NCBI RefSeq assembly: GCF_037975245.1
Contig: NC_092563.1
Coordinates: forward strand, 24,460,960 to 24,524,959
Direction: 5' to 3'
From: Apostichopus japonicus
Taxonomy: Eukaryota > Echinodermata > Holothuroidea > Aspidochirotida > Stichopodidae
DNA length: 64,000 bases
Position numbers and translations under genes: made by a program. How positions within the stretch are numbered: position 1 is the first letter of the stretch; every line of letters begins with the position of its first letter. Shown piece by piece: positions 12,301 to 19,864 of the stretch. The notes under the pieces are model-generated. The model saw only the letters and a program-made list of their open reading frames with translations, was not told the origin of the DNA and searched no databases.

Positions 12301-13947
12301 CATAAAAGGGGTAACATCGCAAACTTACCATCTTCAGTCACAAAGATAAGGAAAGTACAACTAGCTTCATTCCCCGTCCTATCAGCAAATGTGTACGTCA
12401 CTACTGACAAGCCAATAGGAAAAGAGAACCCTGGATTATGACTTGGAACCACATTAACATTTCCAGAATCATCGGTAGCCGTCGGAGCGATCCATGAAAT
12501 TGGTGTATTTTGAGTACCGAATGGTACAGAGACTGATACCGTATCAGGACAGTTGAAAACCTCCGGTGGTGTCATGTCAACTAAACCTTTGAAGGAATAA
12601 ATAAGATATGATGCACCATGCGGAGATACTTTTCTATTGTTTGTAATGCATGAAATAGTTTTGATAATCCAAACCAACATTTACAATTGAAGTTGAACTG
12701 TTACTTATAATTCTGAAACATATAATGAATTGCGAGACTAATCAGTGCATGATTCTTAATACATCAAATAGACGCAAATATTTTTCACGATGCTGATCAC
12801 TTCTAAATGACGCCAGTAGATGGGCTTTAGTGGTCTGTGTTGATGTTGTGAAAAACAGAGCCGTGTGTGCTGAAGCGTGTAATGCCCTTACCCTTGAACC
12901 AAATTAACATCAACCTCACAGTCTTACCAAATTCTATTCTAACATTGAAGTTACAAACGGCAGAGTTTCCAGATTGATCGGTGAAAGTGTAAGTAACTTC
13001 AGTGATTCCCAGAGGGAAGCTTTCTCCAGGCAAATGAGTTCTGAATCTTATTACAGGAAGACCAGAGTCGTCTGTGGCGGTAGGTTGATCCCATGTAACA
13101 CTTATCGGACCATCGTACTGGTTAATATTGAGAACAGCGTCGTTAGGACAATCATCGATAACTGGTGGAGTATTGTCGACATTACTGTCAGCTGGAAAAC
13201 GGTAGATAAAGGAAAATATAAATAAATCGAAAATTCACAGCAACATGTGTGACGACTCGCAAGAGAAATTCAGTCTTACATCAAACGGGTAACATCGTGT
13301 CGTGTCAACTAAACCTATATGGAATATAAAATCACGAAAGTACTTTAGGATTCAAAACAGGATTCGTGAGTGATGAATGTTTTGTTAAATGAATATTTTA
13401 AATGTACGGTTAGATGACCCTCCTGTTTTATTTTAATCTGGAATAAATGTATCCTCGACAAATGGCCAAAGATAAATTAAGTAGCATTGCATTATTAGTG
13501 AGAGAGCATTATTTGTGTAACACATAGAACATGATACCTATACAAGTAATTTGTTTTACCTGATATTATGATATTAAAGGCACATTCTGCTCGGTTGCCT
13601 GCGTCATCTCTGTAAGCGTATGTTATAAGGGTTGTAGATCCCATACGGTAGAAACCACTCGATGAATAGGGACTTGTAACAGTAATTACATTCCCTGACT
13701 CGTCCTCGGCGTTTGGTTCGGTCCACGAGACATGTACAAAAGTGTTACCGTCAGAAACACGGTTTATATCGCTTGGACAGTTGGAGATGATCGGCGGTTG
13801 AAGATCAATCGATGCTTCTACAATTCATGAAATGTGTAGATTTATCGAATCACACTGACTGAAGTTACATTTGAAAATGTTCCAATAAGTAACGAAGAGA
13901 ATAAGTTGTAACAGCCTCCTGCATTAATATTTGTTTAGTTGGAAATG

Positions 13948-13991
<44 letters not shown>

Positions 13992-16900
13992 GATTATGTG
14001 GGTGTTTTTTGACCAAGATACTTTAGTTCATAGCGCGCTTGGGTCAAGTAGGCATTGGACCATTGACAGCTGATTGGCTCACGATACCTTGAAAGTAAAA
14101 TATGTCCAAAGAAAGGATTGATCCATATATTGCTTAACATATTAACTATCACATCAGTCGTATCTTAGTTTCGCTGAAAGCAAGTTATAAGTTAGCATTT
14201 GTCTGACCTAACGGCTACCGCATGCATGGAGACATACTATTATCAAGCAGGTTTTTCATTATGTTACATTTAATCAATTTGTTTCTTCTTTGAACTTAAA
14301 GGAGACACAAGGACCGCAGTCATCAATTTATAAATACAACAGCATGGTTACTACTACAAGTATAATTCCATTGTTATATGTGTAGGAATAGGAAGTCTCT
14401 AAGCGTGGGTCTGAGTACTTACGTTTGTACTTGTATCAATAGTAATGCAATTTAATGTAATGAAAATAAAATCTTATACAGCGCACCACGCGCGATGCAT
14501 CTATGCGCTTTACAAAAAATCTAGAATACAATGGCATAAAACAGTAAATAGTATATGCTAAAATGTCCCGAATACATACTAGTACACATCCATTAGGGAG
14601 AGTACATAGAGCGTTGCTAGAATACTACGAGCACGGACAAGTCTGACTGTTTACTTTTTATTTTCATAAATAATAATTTAAACTTACTTCCGGATATAAC
14701 ACTGACATTGAAGCTACAAATGGCGACGTTTCCTGTTGTATCCAGAAAGTGATACGTCACTAAAGTTCTTCCAACTGGAAACCTGTGTCCCGGTAAATGA
14801 GTAGATATTCTGTTCACCTGTTGCAGTGAATTATCAGAGGCCGTTGGCTGGCTCCAAAACACGGGAACTTCCAAAGAGTCATTGGCGAATTTAATAATGT
14901 CATCTGGACATCCATTGATGACTGGTGGTATAGAATCGAACGTTTGAGCTAGGATAAGATATAGAAAACATTTGCATATAGTGTTTGCGGACAACGACGT
15001 GAAGAAGAAACTTAAGGAGCAGGGGACAGCAATGGCAGCGACGGGACGCCAAGGTATGAGAGGGGGGAACCCAGGATGCTTAGATACTCTCAAGACTTAA
15101 CAAGTGTGTAAAGCTCATTTCGCAAGTACGTTCTCGGACTTGCTCGTTTCGCTCACTTTAGGGACCTCATCCATCCTTTGTCCTGCCTCGTTACGCCGGT
15201 GACTCGAAGGAACCTCCACACCAGCCTCATCACTTTACTCTCTCACAATGGAACACGTGTAAGTGTTTTGTGTATAAATACATAACCAAGTTTACGACTT
15301 ATAAAATGATAAGCTACTTTAATCTTATACTTTTTAAAGCTTTGGCACGATTTTCACTCTTTACAGATTCGTGAGGTTTTTGTTGTTTTGCAGTTGCTGC
15401 TTTATCATAGGCAGAAGTATTGTGCTGGTCATAGATTAAGAAATTTAATGCAAGACAAAGTAAAAAAAATAAAAACAGATATTCTGTTTCAATGTATTTA
15501 ATGTCCGGAATACTCCTACATAACAACATCAATAATCTCTTAGGACTAAATTGTTAAAGTTACTTCAATGAATTGACCACTTCTGCCTAATCTCTGCCAA
15601 GACACCAACAAACGCCGTTTGCGTGATGAATTTGTAATACATACTTTATGAACATGTAACTACTATACCATATCAGTCGCTATATACTGCTTTCATTTAT
15701 TTCTGCTTGTCAGGATCGGCCTACATCTGACTATGTTTGTCCAGTAAAATAAATTGGGCCTCCCCCTCCCCACCAGAAAAAAAAAATGGATATCGCAACG
15801 TAACCTTTACCGACAAGACTTATGGTTATGTTCTACAGCATATCTGCTACAAAGTGAATGACCCCATAACATAAGGGATCCATGTGTCACGGGTGGGTGA
15901 GGCCAAGAGGTACATGTGGTAAACAAAAGACAATCAAATTGACTGAAAAATTGCACTCCTTGTGATTATCTAATAAGTCAATACCTAAAAAGACCTCCTC
16001 GATGGTCCACATATAACAATATACAAAAACAAATACTTAAGTTTACCCTTAGATTACTCTGTCAGTTACGCGGGAATTAGATCGTGTCCAGCTTGATCGC
16101 TTTAATGAGGTCACAGACAGATCAGCTGATAAAGAATAGCGAGACATGCTCTAGCTGTTAGCCTTGTTCATTTGGGGTGACAGATCGGTTCACTCCATAA
16201 GCTAAGTTACAACGCCCTATACCAATACCGGACCACTGGTGACTAACTATGGACGAACAGCTACGGACGACCCAATCACGGACGATCGGCTATACGAATG
16301 CCGCGTTTACGGAACTGGTAACAAGAGATGAACGGCTTGTTCCAGGTAATTTCACCTTTTGGAGAATACACAGCTAAGATTGAACCAAGCATACAAAGTT
16401 TTTCTGTCCCTGGTCAAAACAATCGTTTGGCGGCTTAAATAGGAGCCAAAACTTTCCAGCGTTTGGTGCTTGAAAACAGAGCCAAGTAGTTTAATTTACA
16501 GTGGCTGGTATATGGAGCCAATATCTTGAAACCAATGAAGATTTCAGGCAATTAACGTTGACAATTTTGGTGACTTCGCAAACCTTTCTTGACAACCCCC
16601 GTAGCCCTTTTCAATGACGTTTTCTTGAGCAGAATTTACAGAGCACAGAAGTTTAAGTGAATGATTCAACCAAGCCCAGAGTACTAAAAGAAAACGTAGT
16701 GATGTGGTACACAACCAAGCTAAATTCAATACAAATTATTAAAGGTTGACCTCGTGTCAAACGCATGTAAATTAATACGCAGATTCCTTAGGCATCATAC
16801 CTCCTCGTTATCACATATAGCGAGGGAGTTTCATAACTGCCTTACTACATCGTGACAACCAATGAATATTCATTAGGTACGTTAAGTAGCGCATACGAGT

Positions 16901-18916
16901 AGCTTATAACGTTTTCAAATCAATCATAAATTTCACCTCACGAGATTCAACATCAAAGGCAACAGTTCCGTGAAAGGGATCCTTATAGTTCAATTTTTTT
17001 ATGTCAAATGTGGTTTGTCATTTTTATGTCTAAAGCGAATGAATATAAAGACCACAATAATCAAACCCAAACACCCCTTCGATACTATTTTCTAACAAAA
17101 TCGTTCTAAATATTTGCGTGCGGATTGAACCAGTTAAAGGTGAGAGGTTTTTGTGTGGACGATAGCGTTAACACACAAACAATTGTACAAGGAGCTATTG
17201 TCATAAAGCGTCTGGTAGCAAACACTGATTCACTGGAAATGAATAATAGCAGTGCAATAACGATGATTTGCTTCAGTAGCTAATAATTAGTCATATAGGC
17301 CTATGTACCCAAAAAAAAGAATACAATGTTAGGATCTTGCTATTTACTAAAAACAGACAATTTTCCTCAAAATACTTTTGCTTTATTTCATCCTCAGTAA
17401 TATGTTAACTACATTAAAAACGGTTTTTGGGGGGGATATTGAGCTGGATTGGTAAACTTTTGCATTATTTGATTATATGTCCATTCTTTTCATAGTTCTC
17501 TATATGGCATTCAATCTTCTTGCTCGGTTCTCTTTCACTATGAACTTATATAATCTGGTAGCTTTCATAGCAAGTATGTTGTAGGCTATATGGTAAGCTG
17601 CATTCTTGTACCAAGATATTTTCAATACACACCCGCAGAGGTAGAGGGTGTTAATCTTGAGACGTATACAACTGTAACTTGGACGTATAACTGTGTTCTG
17701 ACAAACTTGGAGAATGTTTTCGGTCTTTGTAGTTAGCTCACAAAACCACGAACAACAAACGTATATGTATATATTTGAAATCTAGTATTTGCCTTCTTTA
17801 TAACTTCCTGACCAGATGCTTTCACCAAGATAAGTCAGAATTGATCCCGGCTCCCAAATCCTCAACACAAAGTGGTAGAAATCACATTGGTATCATTACA
17901 GTGAATATTAAAGTTAGGATGCAATCTTTAGCTTTCTAGTTGGTCCAAATAGTATCGATTCAGTTTTCCCTAAATGTAAAGACAGTTTGTTAATCAAATT
18001 TACTATTAATTTAGATTTTCTTGAAGTTCCTTACTCAGATAAGTATTATTTTTTGACGCTAATAATGCAGAATCACCCGCTTATTGAACCAATTTAGGAC
18101 CAAAAAAAAAAAAAAGACATTGAAAATATGAGTGAACCCAAACTCTAACCTTGAGGCACTCCACAATTTATAGCGTTACTACCAGATAACACACCACTAA
18201 TTTTGACTACCTGATATCTGTCTTTCAAATATGAAGCGAACTAGGAGACAACACTCTCTGACATTCTAAAGGCTTTAAGCGTATGTAGCAACATAATCAT
18301 GATCGACAGTGTCGAATGCTTTTAGTAAATCAATATAAGTACCATGATCCCATTCTCGTGGAAGTTTGATGCTAGTTTGAAACATTCGCTGGATTAAATG
18401 CTCTGATATGGAATTATACCCCTTGTTAAATGATTGGGTCTGAATGTTTCCCTGACTACAATCACAGCTGTAAATAATTATTCATACATTAGTTATAAGC
18501 AGTCATATACGTTTCATTGCAGTAATATAAAGATATCATTTGCTTGGTAAAGCTGTGCAGAAGCATATTTAGAACTATAGGCTATGAAACTTTTAAAGCG
18601 ACCACATAGAAACATTAAGGAAGGAAATAATAGCCCGAACGTAAAACCCTTAACATATTTAAAACATAATATTGTAGATTTTCAAACGTACATTTCGACG
18701 CCATTGTAACTGTTAAAGAACAATATAGCTATTGTTTAGACAAGTTGTCAAAGAAACGAAACCATGCTCAACTAAAGAATTGGTTAGGTCATGATCATAA
18801 TGAAACACTTATATGAACAAAACATATGATATATACATACCTTGTATATCAGCTGTTCCTATTATCAAAATAACAAATCCGAGACAAAATGCTAAGTTTG
18901 TTTTGCGAAGCGACAT
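102..18916 (-). CDS. Secreted HYR (hyalin-repeat) domain protein gene, multi-exon, 3' end outside window
   Basis: This multi-exon gene reads leftwards from a signal-peptide exon at 18841-18916 through 26 intact HYR exons to the window edge; the 3' end is missing. HYR domains are immunoglobulin-like extracellular modules found in hyalin and other matrix or adhesion proteins, so the product is expected to be secreted to the cell surface or matrix. Each HYR exon is 249-264 nt, starts after an AG and ends before GTAAGT, GTATG or GTACGT, and is phase 1-1. Recurrent residues are PPV near the start, one Cys about residue 15-20, W-x-x-PTA-x-D(N/D)S, PG-x-x-F, VTY and GN-x-A-x-C-x-F. Inferred order on the transcript: signal peptide, two divergent HYR exons, then A10 B10 A9 B9 A8 B8 E2 D2 C2 B7 E1 D1 C1 B6 A5 B5 A4 B4 A3 B3 A2 B2 A1 B1. 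No transmembrane segment is seen in this part. It could be hyalin itself or one of many hyalin-like paralogues; the family call is firm, the exact gene is not. Confidence 0.88.
701..964 (-). CDS. HYR exon A1
   Basis: An intact 88-codon A exon; carries the silent CTA leucine and the intron variant shared with A4, 2,937 bp away. Confidence 0.88.
1081..1332 (-). CDS. HYR exon B2
   Basis: An intact 84-codon B exon, consensus protein. Confidence 0.88.
1680..1943 (-). CDS. HYR exon A2
   Basis: An intact 88-codon A exon with consensus protein; acceptor TTTTCCAG, donor GTAAGAC. Confidence 0.88.
2060..2311 (-). CDS. HYR exon B3
   Basis: An intact 84-codon B exon, consensus protein, donor GTAAGTT. 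Confidence 0.88.
2659..2922 (-). CDS. HYR exon A3
   Basis: An intact 88-codon A exon with the I to M change (PVMRFRTH) shared with A4. Confidence 0.88.
3039..3290 (-). CDS. HYR exon B4
   Basis: An intact 84-codon B exon with consensus protein sequence. The upstream intron just before it has private changes (CCTAATGTTGCATC). Confidence 0.88.
3638..3901 (-). CDS. HYR exon A4
   Basis: An intact 88-codon A exon. It shares with A1 a silent CTA leucine codon and the variant intron ending GGTAAGGTTATTAC, which marks the three-unit repeat. PVMRFRTH replaces PVIRFRTH, as in A3. Confidence 0.88.
4018..4269 (-). CDS. HYR exon B5
   Basis: An intact 84-codon B exon with one replacement, DDSGTVNVV for DDSGNVNVV. 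Confidence 0.88.
4617..4880 (-). CDS. HYR exon A5
   Basis: An intact 88-codon A exon with the standard intron variant downstream (GGGCATTAC on the minus strand), matching copies A2 and A3. Confidence 0.88.
4997..5248 (-). CDS. HYR exon B6
   Basis: An intact 84-codon B exon with the variant donor GTACGT. Confidence 0.88.
5596..5793 (-). pseudogene. 3' fragment of split HYR exon A (first copy)
   Basis: The last 198 nt of an A exon, donor GTAAGAC present and acceptor lost to the inserted segment. It reads QYDGPISVTW to NVRIAFG; Q replaces E before VTYTF and A replaces E near the end. Confidence 0.82.
6081..6332 (-). CDS. HYR exon C1
   Basis: An 84-codon phase 1-1 HYR exon on the inserted segment, acceptor AATCTTCAG and donor GTATGTC. 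It keeps REPTATDNS, VTYVFIDPSG and AECSF. Confidence 0.87.
6722..6970 (-). CDS. HYR exon D1
   Basis: An 83-codon phase 1-1 HYR exon on the inserted segment, acceptor ATTTTAG and donor GTAAGTC. It keeps TEPTATDDSG, VTYTFVDPAG and AECSF. Confidence 0.87.
7158..7406 (-). CDS. HYR exon E1
   Basis: An 83-codon phase 1-1 HYR exon carried on the inserted segment; acceptor TTTTTCTAG, donor GTATGAG. It keeps WTEPTATDNSG, VTYIYVDPSG and two cysteines. Confidence 0.87.
7502..7567 (-). pseudogene. 5' fragment of split HYR exon A (first copy)
   Basis: The first 66 nt of an A exon with acceptor TTTTCCAG, ending at a TTAA (7498-7501) beyond which the A exon is interrupted. With 5596-5793 it sums to exactly 264 nt, the full A exon, so the interruption removed nothing. 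Confidence 0.85.
7684..7935 (-). CDS. HYR exon B7
   Basis: An intact 84-codon B exon. Its donor is GTACGT instead of GTAAGT, shared only with B6, which confirms that the two belong to the 2,687-bp duplication. Confidence 0.87.
8283..8480 (-). pseudogene. 3' fragment of split HYR exon A (second copy)
   Basis: The last 198 nt of an A exon (from QYDGPISVTW to VRIAFG) with its normal donor GTAAGAC but no acceptor in the original place; the upstream side joins TTAACCCTTTAG on the plus strand. A nearby AG (TTAATCAG) would join out of frame. It carries E to Q and E to A replacements shared with the first copy. Confidence 0.8.
8768..9019 (-). CDS. HYR exon C2
   Basis: An 84-codon phase 1-1 exon, acceptor AATCTTCAG and donor GTATGTC. 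It reads VDQVPPVIACVGLDVTETIP, VQFREPTATDNSL, FFQSGTTEVTYVFIDPSGNT and AECSFNIIITEG. Duplicate of C1. Confidence 0.87.
9409..9657 (-). CDS. HYR exon D2
   Basis: An 83-codon phase 1-1 exon, acceptor ATTTTAG and donor GTAAGTC. It reads EDNVPPVVSCIPDVTETTPL, VFYTEPTATDDSGVV, FFSSGVTQVTYTFVDPAGST and AECSFRVIVTES. Duplicate of D1. Confidence 0.87.
9845..10093 (-). CDS. HYR exon E2
   Basis: An 83-codon phase 1-1 exon, acceptor TTTTTCTAG and donor GTATGAG. It reads VDDTPPDVTCIQDITRIVTI, then VSWTEPTATDNSGVVSLQ, FFSPGTTQVTYIYVDPSGQT and AFCIFTVTVTPG. It belongs to the inserted segment and is an apparently identical duplicate of E1. Confidence 0.87.
10189..10254 (-). pseudogene. 5' fragment of split HYR exon A (second copy)
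   Basis: The first 66 nt of an A exon, with its acceptor TTTTCCAG, up to CTCAATATTAA. It then runs into unrelated sequence and meets a stop after about ten further codons (KEISLILKV then stop), with no donor in between. It is probably skipped in splicing from B8 to E2, which keeps phase. Confidence 0.8.
10371..10622 (-). CDS. HYR exon B8
   Basis: An 84-codon B exon with the most private replacements of the set: HNSGFSF for HNPGFSF, CTFLIIVTENG for CTFLIFVTEDG. The reading frame and both splice sites are intact. Confidence 0.87.
10970..11233 (-). CDS. HYR exon A8
   Basis: An intact 88-codon A-type exon. It is the first complete A exon upstream (in transcript order) of the duplicated block with C, D and E exons. 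Confidence 0.88.
11350..11601 (-). CDS. HYR exon B9
   Basis: An intact 84-codon B-type exon with one conservative replacement, SVSIPFGTQ in place of SVSVPFGTQ. Acceptor GGTTTAG, donor GTAAGTT. Confidence 0.88.
11949..12212 (-). CDS. HYR exon A9
   Basis: An intact 88-codon A-type exon, acceptor TTTTCCAG and donor GTAAGAC. It encodes the same residues as A8 and A10. Confidence 0.88.
12329..12580 (-). CDS. HYR exon B10
   Basis: An 84-codon phase 1-1 exon. This copy reads PPEVFNCPDTV where the other B exons read PPVVSNCPDTV, two replacements in the first strand; the rest (WIAPTATDDSGNV, VVTYTFADRTGNEASC) is unchanged. Confidence 0.87.
12928..13191 (-). CDS. HYR exon A10 (first array copy in transcript order)
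   Basis: An 88-codon phase 1-1 exon, acceptor TTTTCCAG and donor GTAAGAC. It reads ADSNVDNTPPVIDDCPNDAV, then ISVTWDQPTATDDSG, LPGESFPLGITEVTYTFTDQ and SGNSAVCNFNVRIEFG. A silent change (GTC for GTT before GAC) marks this copy. Confidence 0.88.
13192..13559 (-). other. Intron with relic of a deleted B exon
   Basis: The part 13192-13296 matches the intron that normally follows a B exon, and 13297-13325 matches the B acceptor side (GTCAACTAAACC on the plus strand). The roughly 240 bp of B exon and its donor are missing between GGTAACATCG and TGTCGTGTCAAC. Only about 12 exon bases next to the acceptor remain. This marks the 5' border of the tandem array. Confidence 0.8.
13560..13817 (-). CDS. 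HYR exon 2 (divergent)
   Basis: An 86-codon phase 1-1 exon with acceptor TTGTAG and donor GTAAAA. It reads LQPPIISNCPSDINRV, then HVSWTEPNAEDESGNV, then MGSTTLITYAYRDDAGNRAE, C and AFNIIIS. Tyr-Arg (YR) replaces the usual FP before the glycine turn. No ATG-initiated open frame marks it; it was found from the splice signals and motif order. Confidence 0.85.
13953..13990. repeat. (TA)n microsatellite
   Basis: An uninterrupted TA run within the intron between the two divergent HYR exons. Confidence 0.95.
14688..14948 (-). CDS. HYR exon 1 (divergent, first domain after signal peptide)
   Basis: An 87-codon phase 1-1 exon with acceptor TATCCTAG and donor GTAAGTT. The domain runs from SIPPVINGCPDDII through FWSQPTASDNS and HLPGHRFPVGRTLVTYHFLD to GNVAICSFNVSVISG, with both expected cysteines. 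It is clearly diverged from the array exons, so it is a founding domain rather than a recent copy. Confidence 0.88.
14949..18840 (-). other. Intron 1 of the HYR gene (about 3.9 kb)
   Basis: This lies between the signal-peptide donor (GTATGT) and the acceptor TATCCTAG before the first HYR exon. No HYR-like exon was found in it on either strand. It holds a decayed LINE reverse transcriptase piece on the minus strand at about 17890-18430; otherwise it is AT-rich sequence without recognisable features. Short open frames such as 15314-15532 and 16544-16729 show no known domain. Confidence 0.7.
17890..18430 (-). mobile_element. LINE reverse transcriptase fragment (dead), inside intron 1
   Basis: Reading the minus strand gives broken pieces of a non-LTR reverse transcriptase: IDLLKAFDTVDHD, then after a frameshift FASYLKDRYQVVKISGVLSG and INCGVPQG, then GDSALLASKN at the YADD position (second Asp context altered), then LSLHLGKTESILFGPTRKLK. 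These match the order of RT motifs in CR1/L2-type LINEs. Stop codons and frameshifts separate the pieces, so the copy is inactive. Boundaries are approximate; neither end of the element was seen. Confidence 0.82.
18841..18916 (-). CDS. First coding exon: signal peptide of the HYR gene
   Basis: The minus strand encodes MSLRKTNLAFCLGFVILIIG followed by TADIQ and one base of the next codon. A short basic start (LRK), a hydrophobic core (LAFCLGFVILIIG) and small residues before TADIQ are the layout of a secretory signal peptide. It ends at CAAG followed by the donor GTATGT, giving a 76-nt, phase-1 exon that joins in frame to every HYR exon downstream. The ATG at 18916-18914 is the only one placing this hydrophobic run at the amino terminus. 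The 5' UTR and promoter were not located. Confidence 0.85.
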
Positions 18917-19087
18917 TATGTTTATGATTTGATCATATCGCAATTATGAAGCAGTTTTACCAATATCTTTAACTGAAAACACTTGATGTCGTGCACCTTC
19001 AAGTTACTTCACAATTACTACTCTCCTGTTATTGTAAAAGACAAACGCTAAACCTGGCCAGTAGAAACTTACAAGGTACTTTCACAC

Positions 19088-19440
19088 ATGATTGGTCATG
19101 CTTCTGGGAAAATTAATAGAACGTCTTTGATACTGTGAGTTCATGCACGAACTGTTAGCTTCATAATACACATGAAAAATACCGAAATCTTTTCATTTGA
19201 GTTATAAAGTCAGAATCCATGACAGGGACTGACTGGGGTAGGCCTATGGGTTTCTACCGGCTAATGATTGGTCATGCTTCTGGGAAAATGAATATAACGG
19301 TTTTCATACTGTGAGTTCATGCACGAACTGTTAGCTTCATAATAGACATGAAAAGAACCGAAATCTTTCCATGTGAGTTATAAAGTCAGAATCCATGACA
19401 GGGACTGACTGGGGTAGGCCTATGGGTTTCTACCGGCTAA
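19088..19440. repeat. 176-bp tandem duplication upstream of the HYR gene start
   Basis: The block starting ATGATTGGTCATGCTTCTGG at 19088 is repeated at 19264, with a few differences, ending GTTTCTACCGGCTAA. It lies about 170 bp upstream of the HYR start codon, so it could contain promoter or 5' UTR sequence, but no TATA box or start site was assigned. Confidence 0.9.
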
Positions 19441-19511
19441 AGGATCCAACCGACGGCGGTTGGGCATTGAAGCAACTGGCGCATTTGGCGGTTCGGATGG
19501 AACTTTGACCT

Positions 19512-19520
19512 TTATATATA

Positions 19521-19573
<53 letters not shown>
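19512..19573. repeat. (TA)n microsatellite, left of tRNA-like sequence
   Basis: A TA array with a short T interruption near its left end. Confidence 0.93.
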
Positions 19574-19575
<2 letters not shown>

Positions 19576-19622
19576 GAAAATCGTAATGAGTTGGAAAATC
19601 AAGAACAGTGAAAAAACTTTCA

Positions 19623-19694
19623 GCCTCCACCGGGATTCGAACCACGGGCCTCCCGCTCTGTACGCGGACACCCTAACCACTAGGCTATGGACGC
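19623..19694 (-). pseudogene. tRNA-like sequence (pseudo-tRNA or tRNA-derived SINE head)
   Basis: The minus strand has an A-box-like TAGCCTAGTGGTTAGGGTG, a stem-loop CCGC GTACAGA GCGG at the anticodon-arm position, and a B box GGTTCGAATCC. The ends GCGTCCA and TGGAGGC pair at six of seven positions. The implied anticodon (ACA) is not a normal one and the T stem is mismatched, so this is more likely a tRNA-derived repeat than a working tRNA gene. Confidence 0.65.
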
Positions 19695-19812
19695 TGATTA
19701 TATGTCCAGAGGTTCGAAACCGGTAAGGAAGATCGTAATTCCACTGTAGGCGTTTGTCACCTATATCGAACAATACTAGTTCTGTTTTTGGTGACATATT
19801 TTGCCTTACTCT

Positions 19813-19814
<2 letters not shown>

Positions 19815-19858
<44 letters not shown>
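19815..19858. repeat. (TA)n microsatellite, right of tRNA-like sequence
   Basis: A second uninterrupted TA array about 240 bp from the first, bracketing the tRNA-like element. Confidence 0.94.

Positions 19859-19864
<6 letters not shown>

Larger units (their letters stand above)
1..13320. repeat. Tandem array of 979-bp HYR exon-pair units
   Basis: Corresponding points (for example the B exon low end) fall at 102, 1081, 2060, 3039, 4018 and 4997, and again at 10371, 11350 and 12329, spaced exactly 979 bp. Each unit is A exon (264), intron (347), B exon (252), intron (116). Introns are conserved as well as exons, with only scattered single-base changes, so copies arose recently or are homogenised by gene conversion. 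The regular spacing is broken only between 5.8 and 10.2 kb by the inserted C-D-E segments. Confidence 0.93.

Noticed and set aside
19623-19694. A functional tRNA gene
   Set aside because: The anticodon would be ACA and the T stem is mismatched; a tRNA-derived repeat fits better.
13953-19858. Open frames ending in alternating Tyr-Ile
   Set aside because: They arise from TA microsatellites.
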